From JAVJSD01 sp040219575 (GTDB lineage: Bacteria; Planctomycetota; Planctomycetia; Pirellulales; Pirellulaceae), in assembly GCA_040219575.1 (NCBI GenBank), contig JAVJSD010000149.1:1-16343 (forward strand): a stretch of 16,343 nt of DNA, given 5' to 3'. Below, piece after piece: positions 5,342-14,043 of this stretch (the stretch's first letter is position 1; each line of letters begins with the position of its first letter). Under the pieces are notes generated by a model that worked only from the letters and a program-made list of their open reading frames with translations, made no database searches and was not told the DNA's origin. Made by a program: the position numbers and the translations under genes.

Positions 5342-7006
5342 ATGGCTAAGAACCGAGCAGTCGCCTACCTCAGGGCGAGCACCAAGAAGCAGGACGCTTC
5401 GGTTGCCGATCAGCGTAAGGCGGTCAATCAATACGCCAAAGCCAACGGCTACAAGATCATCCGCGAGTACGTGGACGACGGCATCAGCGGAGACGACACC
5501 GAGCATCGTCAGGACTTCCTACGGATGCGTGACGATGCAGCCGACGGCGAGTTCGACTGGATACTCTGCTGGGATCAAAGCCGATTTGGCAGGTTCGATT
5601 CCATCGAAGGTGGGCACTGGATCTACCCGTTCAGAAAGGCCGGCATCAGACTCGTTACGCTCGACGAGGGCGTTGTCGATTGGGAATCCTTCATGGGGCG
5701 GTTGCGATATCAGTTCGAGCAGGAGGCAGCCCACGACCACAACGTGAAGCTCTCCCGCAACGTGCTCCGCGGACAAAGCGAAGCCGCCAAGAAGGGTAGT
5801 TGGATCGGCTCACCACCCTACGCCTACAAGATCGTTGGGGAGAGCAAGAACAAGCGGCTGGAGGTTGAGGACGAAGCCAAAGTCGCCGTCGTGCAACGCA
5901 TCTTCCACGAGTACGTTGACGAGCAATTGTCGATGTCCGCCATCGCAAGCAGCCTGACCGACGACCGCATCATCTCACCGGGCGGAAAGCCCACCTGGAG
6001 GTTCGATGCGGTCAAGGTGATCCTTGAGAACGTCGCCTACGTGGGAACGTATCGGTACAACCGCTTCAGCAGCGCCAAGTACCACACCTTGAAGAACGGC
6101 CAAATCACCAAGGGTAGCCGCCGGGGACGCAACCCCGAATCCGATTGGCTGGTGATCCCGAACAACCACGAGCCGATTATCGACAAAGCCACATTCAACA
6201 AGGCGCAGACAATCCTCGCCAGGGGCAAGACGGGACGCAGCCCGTACACGCCCGAGGAGAACCCGTATCTGTTTTCGGGGCTGCTGCGTTGCGGCAGATG
6301 TGGCAGCGTGATGCACGGCCTCCACAACGATAAGTATCGCTATTACGAGTGCAGCCAACGTAAGCGAAGCCGCAAGTACGACGACTGCGAATCGTGCGAT
6401 GGAACCTCGGTGCGCGAGGATGTCGTAATCGATGCCTTGGTGACGCACATAGAGAGCCGCATCTTGGGACCGGACGAGGTCGTGGACAGGCTGTGGCGGT
6501 TGTCCAAGCGGGGCAGGCTACGGGAGCAGGATGTACCCGAAGCCTTCCACCGGCTCAAGCGGCTGCTTGGCGGGAAGGACAACCGACGGAAGGGCCTCGC
6601 GACAGTTCAACGGCAGATTGACCAGTTCGACGCTCAGATAGCCAAGGCCCAAGACAACCTTGTCCTGCTCGACGCCGAGTTCATTCCCGCAGCCCAGGAG
6701 AAGATACGGAATTGGCGCGAGAAGCGAGACCAACTCAAACTTGAGTTGCGTAACCAGCCGACCGACAAGGACATCAACGAAGTCGTGCTGACCGTGCTGC
6801 GGAAGGTGATCCGCCTCTCTGCCCTGGGGTCGCAAGCGGAACCGGATCAGATTAAAACTGTGCTCAAGGAGATCGACCACATCAAGGTGCATACGCGGAT
6901 CGTAGGAGAAGCGACGCGCAGAAGGCACCAGTTTAAGCGAGGCGACGTGTCGTTCTCGCTTGTGGGGGTGGCTACGGGTAAGGTGAACCCACACCGTGCA
7001 GATTAA
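5342..7006 (+). CDS. large serine recombinase (integrase)
   Basis: This 554-aa protein has the full layout of large serine integrases, which join attP and attB without high-energy cofactors and need a directionality factor to excise. The catalytic domain (about 1-150) has YLRASTKKQ with nucleophile Ser13 and the arginine motif WDQSRFGR (77-84). The recombinase domain spans about 155-295. A zinc ribbon follows, with Cys317/Cys320, Cys337 and Cys349/Cys352. A long coiled coil spans about 415-470. The ATG at 5342 is preceded by AGGTCAGGA. The final residues NPHRAD and the TAA at 7004-7006 are read from the opposite strand of the tRNA-Lys fragment. The C-terminal tail seen here therefore belongs to the integrated form, and the circular form may end differently. 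This gene most likely mobilises the element to its left. Confidence 0.95.
   Translation: MAKNRAVAYLRASTKKQDASVADQRKAVNQYAKANGYKIIREYVDDGISGDDTEHRQDFLRMRDDAADGEFDWILCWDQSRFGRFDSIEGGHWIYPFRKAGIRLVTLDEGVVDWESFMGRLRYQFEQEAAHDHNVKLSRNVLRGQSEAAKKGSWIGSPPYAYKIVGESKNKRLEVEDEAKVAVVQRIFHEYVDEQLSMSAIASSLTDDRIISPGGKPTWRFDAVKVILENVAYVGTYRYNRFSSAKYHTLKNGQITKGSRRGRNPESDWLVIPNNHEPIIDKATFNKAQTILARGKTGRSPYTPEENPYLFSGLLRCGRCGSVMHGLHNDKYRYYECSQRKRSRKYDDCESCDGTSVREDVVIDALVTHIESRILGPDEVVDRLWRLSKRGRLREQDVPEAFHRLKRLLGGKDNRRKGLATVQRQIDQFDAQIAKAQDNLVLLDAEFIPAAQEKIRNWREKRDQLKLELRNQPTDKDINEVVLTVLRKVIRLSALGSQAEPDQIKTVLKEIDHIKVHTRIVGEATRRRHQFKRGDVSFSLVGVATGKVNPHRAD
6982..6990. other. putative right attachment junction (attR/attL) in the tRNA T loop
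   Basis: GGTGAACCC marks the change from tRNA-derived sequence (CCCAC plus GAA, complement of T-stem and TTC) to element sequence. The exact 2-bp crossover of a serine integrase cannot be read from one junction. The same 9-mer in inverted orientation (GGGTTCACC) occurs at 5088-5096, possibly by chance. Confidence 0.5.
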
Positions 7007-7040
7007 AAGTCTGCTGTGCTGCCTGTTACACCACGACCCC
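6985..7040 (-). pseudogene. tRNA-Lys(TTT), 5' three-quarters, interrupted in the T loop
   Basis: Reading from 7040 leftward: acceptor GGGGTCG, D-arm GTGT/GCAC with loop AACAGGCA, anticodon stem GCAGA/TCTGC with loop CTTTTAA (anticodon TTT, Lys), variable ACGGT, then T-stem GTGGG and TTC. After TTC the expected GAATCCCAC plus acceptor strand CGACCCC is missing. The sequence there is ACCTTACCCGTAG, which cannot close the T-stem. A CCACCCC a little further on could pair with six of seven acceptor bases, but at the wrong spacing. The gene is therefore probably non-functional as it stands, split by integration of the element whose integrase gene overlaps it. Confidence 0.75.
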
Positions 7041-7162
7041 GTGACCGGTCGGGCGTATGCGTTTCAAACGTCGAGTCGTCGCCATCTCTTTCCTCCGAAC
7101 ACGACGGGCGTGCACGTCCGTTCTTGTCGTTTTGGGCGGACAAAAATGTCCGTCGCACGAAG

Positions 7163-7234
7163 TGGTAGCCCTGAGGATCGAACTCAGCGCCGCGGTCTTA
7201 TCAGAACCACTTGGGCCACCAGCCCTCGACTACC
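7163..7234 (-). tRNA. tRNA-Ile(GAT), atypical D-arm
   Basis: Reading from 7234 leftward: acceptor GGTAGTC pairs with GGCTACC in seven pairs (one G-T). Anticodon stem TGGTT/GACCG has loop CTGATAA, giving anticodon GAT. T-arm CTGAG-TTCGATC-CTCAG is perfect. The discriminator is A and CCA is not encoded. The oddity is the D region: G instead of T at position 8, a 4-bp stem GGGC/GCCC with only a five-base loop, and three bases before the anticodon stem. It may be a working but divergent tRNA or one in decay. Confidence 0.72.
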
Positions 7235-7259
7235 ATGCCGTAAGGTTTCTGCCTGTCAG

Positions 7260-7332
7260 CGACCCGTGTGGGAGTCGAACCCAACCTGCTCGGCTTGAAA
7301 GACCGATGACCTCACCAGAAGTCGAACGGGCC
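7260..7332 (-). tRNA. tRNA-Glu(TTC)
   Basis: Reading from 7332 leftward: acceptor GGCCCGT/ACGGGTC (one G-T pair), D-arm GACT/GGTC with loop TCTGGTGA, anticodon stem TCGGT/GCCGA with loop CTTTCAA (anticodon TTC), T-arm TTGGG-TTCGACT-CCCAC (outer pair open) and discriminator G. The body is 73 nt and CCA is not encoded. It lies between tRNA-Ile and tRNA-Phe on the same strand, so a joint transcript is likely. Confidence 0.88.
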
Positions 7333-7357
7333 GTGTGTGTGTACGCTGTGCGCGAAG

Positions 7358-7429
7358 TGGGCCGGGAGGCGCTCGAATCCTCGTCTGCGGTGCTTCAAAC
7401 CGCCGCTAGACCGTCTCAGCTACCAGCCC
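7358..7429 (-). tRNA. tRNA-Phe(GAA)
   Basis: Reading from 7429 leftward: acceptor GGGCTGG/CCGGCCC (one T-G pair), D-arm GCTG/TAGC with loop AGACGGTC, anticodon stem GCGGT/ACCGC with loop TTGAAGC (anticodon GAA), T-arm GAGGA-TTCGAGC-GCCTC with one mismatch, discriminator A, no encoded CCA; 72 nt in all. Its 5' end is only 21 bases past the T-run of the terminator at 7451-7486. A normal promoter does not fit in that gap. Confidence 0.88.
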
Positions 7430-7450
7430 AAGGGTTGTCGTGCGGGCACG

Positions 7451-7486
7451 AAAAAAGGCCCGATGCCGCTGGCGACATCGGGCCTT
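7451..7486 (-). terminator. intrinsic terminator of the histidine-kinase operon
   Basis: An 11-bp perfect stem, AAGGCCCGATG (7455-7465) with CATCGGGCCTT (7476-7486), has a 10-base loop. On the minus strand it is followed by six T (7451-7456). It is oriented to stop transcripts of the minus-strand genes to its right. Confidence 0.85.
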
Positions 7487-7830
7487 GTGAAAGGCGCGGG
7501 GGAAAACCCAGGTCACCAGCGGGGTGGATGCGCGAACGGATTCACCGATTCGATGAATCGCCCACGCCATGTCGGTGTGCCGCAACTTGCCCGCAATATC
7601 GATTTCATCGAATCGTTCCGTGTTGTGTTGTTGAATCCGCCGAAGCGTCAGATGGTTGTCTGATAGGTTAGACGCGGTGCAGGCGGATTGGTTCGCCGCA
7701 TTTCGCCGACAAAAGAACAGATGCGCGGGGGCCGGCGATTATTCCCTCGCGGGCGGAGATACTTTCCGGGACGCGACGGGGGCGGCGGCGATTCGACCAC
7801 TTGCCGCGGGAAGGGCTAGCCCGGGCTAGG
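7487..7830. other. intergenic stretch without a recognised gene
   Basis: No supported coding frame is seen between the kinase stop and the terminator. It would be the 3' untranslated region of the kinase transcript. It contains the 12-bp inverted repeat CGATTCGATGAA (7546-7557) / TTCATCGAATCG (7604-7615) and, near the kinase stop, the palindrome GGGCTAGCCC (7814-7823). Neither has an assigned role. Confidence 0.4.
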
Positions 7831-9946
<2,116 letters not shown>

Positions 9947-9957
<11 letters not shown>

Positions 9958-10885
9958 GCGAAGACTCCACCGGCAAGGGCGCGGGTTTGCCGCGTTTGAC
10001 CATCACCACCTCGTTGCCCGACGGCCCGAACGAGACCTCGTCCATGAACGACTGCATCAGCACCAGGCCGCGGCTGCTCACTTCACGGAGCGCCTCCCGC
10101 GGATCGCCTTCGCCATTGCTCGAAGCGAAGTGGGGAGAGGGCCCCTCGTCGCGAATCGAGATTTGCGCTTCGCGCGGACTGAGTCGGACCGTGACATACA
10201 AGCGGCGGTCGCGATAGGGCGGCGACATCAACCGCTCCTCGACCAGCGCCAATCCGTCGGTCTGATGCATCTCGAAGCTGCGAAACTCCTCGGGCGTCAA
10301 CTCCAGGTTTCCGCGATAGATGGCGATCTGGAGCGCTTCTTCAATCGCCAGTCCCAGCCGCGTGCGTTGACCGCCTTCGCACAGACCCATGCTGCCGGCG
10401 ATTTGCTGGACCAACTCCACCAGGCTGTCGCCGATGGCGGCGTCGTTTTCCAGGCAGAAGCGGAAATCGACGTCCGTCATACACCGCGCCAGACGCTCGT
10501 AGCTGTTCTCCGATTGCGCGAACGCCAGCACCTGCTGGACCGTGTCGACAAGTTTGCCGCCCATCTGCAGCTTGGGCACGTAGCTGGCGGCGCCTTGCGC
10601 GAGCGCGTCGACCGCCAGATCCTCGCTGCCGTGCGCGGTGATCAACACCACGGGAATGTGCGGGTGCTGAAGCTGCATGGCGGTGACCAGCTCCAAGCCG
10701 TCCATCTCGGGCATGTTCAGGTCGGTCACGACGATGTCGATGGCTTCTCCGTCGGACCCCAAGCGGGCCAACGCTTCGACGCCGCTGCCGGCGGACTCGA
10801 CGTGGACGTCGCGTCCCTTTTTCAAGATTCCCTGCACCAACTGGCGGTCCAGCGGGGTGTCATCGACGACGAGGATGTTCGGCAT
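9947..10885 (-). CDS. response regulator with receiver and anti-sigma-type HATPase domain
   Basis: This 312-aa protein has a receiver domain at about 1-120 with Asp8/Asp9, phospho-acceptor Asp55 (VVTDLNMPEMDG), Thr83 and Lys105. The usual Lys-Pro is Lys-Leu here. Residues about 130-300 resemble the RsbW-like HATPase family of anti-sigma kinases: RLGLAIEEALQIAIYRGN (N box, ending at Asn193), SIRDEGPSP (Asp246, with Gly248 and a less typical glycine pattern) and SSRGLVLMQSFMDEV before a final strand. Such fusions usually control a partner anti-anti-sigma or phosphatase in response to phosphorylation. No sigma factor or STAS protein is in this window. AAAGGAGA precedes the ATG complementary to 10883-10885. 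It very likely receives phosphate from, or acts with, the kinase encoded in the overlapping downstream gene. Confidence 0.9.
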
Positions 10886-10965
10886 CCGAGTTCTCCTTTA
10901 TGCGGCGGCTTCAAGTTGGCGCAGGTCACGGCCGTCGGCCTTCCGCCGCGGCGGTGAAACAAGAC

Positions 10966-11592
10966 TCAACTCCAGAAACGCCACCAGCTCTTCTTCCCTT
11001 CCGGGACGGGTTTGGAACGTTGCTTTTGACGGTTGACCTGTGAAACGAGCTTGGCGTGGACCGGTTTCAGCTTCGCCCCCACGATGCGCGCGTTGGCGAG
11101 TTTGGCGCCGTCGAACACGGCGCCGCCGATTTCGGCGTCCGTCAGGTCGGCGCCGCGCAGATCGGCGCCGGTAAGATCGGCCCCCTCCAGGTTGCCGGCG
11201 ATCTTCGCCATGTTGAGATTGGCGTTGCGAAGGTTCGCCTGGCGGAGGTCGACGTCGGAGAGCCGTGTGTACTGCAGGTTGGCGCCGCTCAAGTTGCAGC
11301 GATTGAGGCGGCAACTCAACAGGCGAGCCTCATAAAAGTCCGCCTGCGACAGGTCGGCTTCCTCCAAATGCACGGCGATCAGCGACGCGGAGCGGAATTC
11401 CGCGTTCTGCATTTGCGCGCCGCAGAATCGAACGTTTCGCAGGTACGAATAGTTGAAGCTGACGCGCGGCATGGGGATGCCGGTGAAATCGTCGCCCTCG
11501 AGCCGCACACCGACCAAGGCCTGCCCTTCCAGAGTGTCGGCGTCGACGACGAGACGCACTTCCCCCGATTCGCTGTCTCGAATCTCGATCAT
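10966..11592 (-). CDS. pentapeptide-repeat protein
   Basis: This 208-aa protein has about 25 tandem A(D/N)LxX units from residue 45 to 175 (for example GADLTGADLRGADLTDAEIG). These fold as a right-handed quadrilateral beta helix. The family includes DNA mimics that protect gyrase and many scaffold proteins of unknown role. I set the start at the ATG complementary to 11590-11592, which has GAGGG about eight bases upstream and gives a clean N-terminal strand domain (MIEIRDSESGEVRLVVDADT). The frame extends further to 11736, but that extension is Arg/Ala/Pro-rich and has no RBS support. The C-terminus is a basic stretch ending KSWWRFWS, a possible membrane- or partner-binding tail. It lies 80 bases upstream of the response regulator on the same strand and is probably the first gene of that operon. 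Confidence 0.85.
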   Translation of the reverse strand: MIEIRDSESGEVRLVVDADTLEGQALVGVRLEGDDFTGIPMPRVSFNYSYLRNVRFCGAQMQNAEFRSASLIAVHLEEADLSQADFYEARLLSCRLNRCNLSGANLQYTRLSDVDLRQANLRNANLNMAKIAGNLEGADLTGADLRGADLTDAEIGGAVFDGAKLANARIVGAKLKPVHAKLVSQVNRQKQRSKPVPEGKKSWWRFWS

Positions 11593-11840
11593 GCGGCACC
11601 CTCGACTAGCGGATCGCCTCGCCGGCGCCGCCCAGACGCTACTCGCCGGGCGACACATTGGAGGAGTTTTCTCCTCCCACAGCCGTTGCGCGTCGCGCCC
11701 ACATCCTGCAGCGCACGCTTGCATCTTATTAAGCAAGCCGACGGGAACTGTGAGCGCTCTGTGAACGTAGCGCTAAGTTCGTGATGGTCGAAGACTGCTT
11801 GCCGGCTCCGGGGCAGGCGCGGCCCGTGTCGGCCGGCGCA

Positions 11841-11883
11841 GAAAAAAGCCCGGGCGACGACGCGATTGCGTCATCGCCCGGGC
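11841..11883 (-). terminator. intrinsic terminator of the secreted-protein gene
   Basis: Bases 11848-11863 and 11868-11883 form a 16-bp stem with the four-base loop GATT. The single C/A mismatch on the plus strand becomes a G-U pair in minus-strand RNA. A run of six T on the minus strand (11842-11847) follows the stem. The compensation and the T-run show it works for the minus-strand gene to its right. Confidence 0.88.
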
Positions 11884-11918
11884 GGGGAGTGCGTGCGATT
11901 GTCGTGCGTGATTGAGGA

Positions 11919-13805
11919 TTAGAACCCGTCGTCGAAGGCGGGCTTATCCGGGAGTTCACCTCCGGCCCCGAATCCGCCGGGAGGGCCATTCTTGATCGAC
12001 TCGACGATCAGAATCACGCTTGCCAGCAAAGGTTGTCTTTCGAGCTCCACTCGCAATGTGGCGCCGCGACCGGCGGGCGCCACGCGGACCAACACCCGAT
12101 CGGCGCCCTGCAGCGCGGTGATCTTCGCCACGACTTCCGGAGGGATGTCACTGGCCTGCGCTTTGTCGCCGAAGCTCTTGATCGATTCCATCCCAAAGGA
12201 GAGCGTCAGCGGCGCGGCCGGCTTCCCGGCGCCTTCCTGCGAGCCGTCGATCACGGCTTTCACCTGATCGACCGCGTGGGTTCCCATCGCCAGATAGTGG
12301 TCCCCCCCGTTCAATGCCAGAACGACCTGGATTTGCTCTCCAAACATCTCCTGCATGTCGAAATCCTCCTGCCCCGCGTCGTCGTCAGCAAAGGCGTCGG
12401 CGGGAAAGTCATCGGCGGGCGGCGCCGCCTTGGACTTGTCCGACTTGTCGAGATCGGCGGTCTTGATGCCGTTGACCACCACGAAGCGATACCCCTTGTA
12501 GTCGATTCGTTCGAATTGGTCCTGCGGGATGCCCGCCTCCTTCTGGGCCTGCCGCACGACCTCGATCATTACTTCCCGCAGCGCGTCGGCGTCGCCCGCC
12601 TTGCCGCCGTAGACGAACGTCGAGTCGCCCGGCTTGGCGAACAGCGCCACGCCGCCGTCCAGCTTGCCGCTGCGAACCGTGGTCAAGACCAGGCGATTGG
12701 CCAACTTGGCCAGTTCCTTCTGCCGCGCGGCGTCTTCATCGGCGGCGTCTTCATCGGCGGCGTCTTCCGGCGCGGCGTCCGCGGCCATCAACGACTCCAA
12801 CCCCTTGGCCATGGCTTCTGCGTCTTCGGGAAGCAAGGGAATCACCGCGTGCATTGCGAACATCGAACCGGGCAACAGCAGTCCCGAATGATCTGACTGC
12901 AGGCCTTCCAGGGCGGACAGCCGCGCCGCCGCGGGGCTGTTCTCCACGACGGTGAAGGTGATGTCGGCCGAAGCTGTCTCCGCGTCGCCGTCGAGATTGA
13001 GCCCGTAGGTGAACTCGTCGAGGTTGGCGTAAACGCCGTCGAGAAAGGCGGCCCCCATCTTCGAGATTCCGAACGGGTCGGCGCCGCCGAAGTCGCCCGG
13101 CGCGCCGAATCCGTCGTCGGGGCCGCCGAACGGATCGTCGGCCTGCAGCGCCGCTCCGAAGGGATCGTCGCCTGCCGGCGCCGCTTCGAGTCCTCCCCCG
13201 CCCCCTTGGAGTTGTGACTTCATCAACTGCCGCATCGACTCGGGCACGCGCTGCACGTAGACGCGGACGGCGATGTCGTAGCTCTTGTCGAGTCCGCCCA
13301 ACATCGGCAGGGGATCGTCGGGCAAGGCCGCCAGGACTTCCTGTTCCTGTGCGGCGAACAACCAGCCGTTGTGCTCTTTCACATATGTTGTTTCGGGGCC
13401 GTTGATCTTGGTCACGCCTCCTTCCAGTTTCTCCATCTCGGGGATCGGCGCGGCCTGCAGTGCGGGAGAGGTGAGGAATTCGTCGAACGAGGTGATCGGG
13501 GCGAACATCAGCGGCTTGGCTTCCTCGCCGCTGACGTAGACCAGCACGCCCCAGGGACGCGTGAAGTCGACGCCCTTGACCATTTCCTTGGGAGACGACT
13601 GCACCATCGCCGCCTCGTCGTCGGCGCCGACCGCGGTGAGCAACTTGGCGACGTCGCCGGTTACCGCGTCGATGCCGCTGAAGGAGACGATCGCGATCGG
13701 GTTGTCCAGCGGAGCGGGGGCTTGGGCGGGAAGTCGCGACGTCCAGGTCGCGCTGACAACGCCCAGCAGCAGCAGCGGGACGGCAAGGCGGGAGAGCGGT
13801 TTCAT
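11919..13805 (-). CDS. secreted/periplasmic protein of unknown function, acidic linkers
   Basis: I start this 628-aa protein at the ATG complementary to 13803-13805, where GGAGA lies about eight bases upstream. It opens with a signal peptide: MKPLSRL, a hydrophobic core (AVPLLLLGVVSATW) and an AQA cleavage site near residue 29. The frame reaches 13856, but that extension would bury the signal. A folded region (about 32-198) is followed by a Gly run and a D/P/F/G-rich linker (200-247, four DPFG-like units). A second folded region is broken by an Ala/Glu/Asp repeat (345-360), then a second acidic linker (about 478-505) and a final domain (about 508-605). The pattern of repeated alpha/beta blocks with flexible linkers is common in large planctomycete exported proteins. 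I know no enzymatic motif in it. It has its own terminator and is divergent from the kinase gene. Confidence 0.8.
   Translation of the reverse strand: MKPLSRLAVPLLLLGVVSATWTSRLPAQAPAPLDNPIAIVSFSGIDAVTGDVAKLLTAVGADDEAAMVQSSPKEMVKGVDFTRPWGVLVYVSGEEAKPLMFAPITSFDEFLTSPALQAAPIPEMEKLEGGVTKINGPETTYVKEHNGWLFAAQEQEVLAALPDDPLPMLGGLDKSYDIAVRVYVQRVPESMRQLMKSQLQGGGGGLEAAPAGDDPFGAALQADDPFGGPDDGFGAPGDFGGADPFGISKMGAAFLDGVYANLDEFTYGLNLDGDAETASADITFTVVENSPAAARLSALEGLQSDHSGLLLPGSMFAMHAVIPLLPEDAEAMAKGLESLMAADAAPEDAADEDAADEDAARQKELAKLANRLVLTTVRSGKLDGGVALFAKPGDSTFVYGGKAGDADALREVMIEVVRQAQKEAGIPQDQFERIDYKGYRFVVVNGIKTADLDKSDKSKAAPPADDFPADAFADDDAGQEDFDMQEMFGEQIQVVLALNGGDHYLAMGTHAVDQVKAVIDGSQEGAGKPAAPLTLSFGMESIKSFGDKAQASDIPPEVVAKITALQGADRVLVRVAPAGRGATLRVELERQPLLASVILIVESIKNGPPGGFGAGGELPDKPAFDDGF
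12726..12773. repeat. 15-bp in-frame tandem repeat
   Basis: The unit GCGGCGTCTTCATCG and a close variant are repeated three times and encode Glu/Asp-Ala-Ala units (residues about 345-360) in the secreted protein. Being a multiple of three, slippage would change linker length without breaking the frame. Confidence 0.7.
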
Positions 13806-14043
13806 GCGAGATTCTCCGTAGATGGGAAGGCGGTATGGCGGCGTCCGCTGGCACATCGGGCGGGCGCGGGATGTTGAAGCCGGTTGCTGTCATTGTGGGC
13901 GCACCAAGATGCGACTACAAGCAACTTCGCGGAATTGCAGGCTTGGAACAGGTAAGTCGCCGCATCTTGCGAAGCGGTTGGTGGTTGCGTTATACCCGCA
14001 TGCCGGGCCGCGCCCTCGCAACGCCACACTTCGCACCTGTTCG

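Larger units (their letters stand above)
652..6984 (+). mobile_element. phage-like integrative element, right end at tRNA-Lys; left end not resolved
   Basis: A single rightward gene train contains a DNA-binding protein with an operator-type promoter, a small resolvase, TerS-like and TerL proteins, small unknowns and a large serine integrase. The integrase ends inside a broken tRNA gene. Together these make a coherent integrated element. The right limit is the point in the tRNA T loop where canonical sequence stops (about 6984/6985). The left limit given here is only the first part I can tie to the element. The IS3-like fragment and the ORF at 103-417 may also be inside it, because no tRNA 3' half or matching core repeat is found at the left. 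No virion structural genes are seen. Confidence 0.6.

Noticed and set aside
4911..5747. 278-aa plus-strand frame covering the integrase leader and start
   Set aside because: It overlaps the catalytic domain of the integrase in another frame, has Ser/Arg-rich composition and no recognisable domain.
6960..7040. Intact tRNA-Lys restored by the element
   Set aside because: After TTC the sequence does not close the T-stem, the loop lacks A58, and the only acceptor-like CCACCCC lies four bases too far away.
7057..7671. 204-aa plus-strand frame
   Set aside because: It runs antisense through three tRNA genes and a terminator.
13822..14043. 74-codon N-terminal extension of the Ser/Thr kinase
   Set aside because: It is Arg/Cys-rich, has no RBS, and the recognisable N-terminal domain begins soon after the ATG at 14044.
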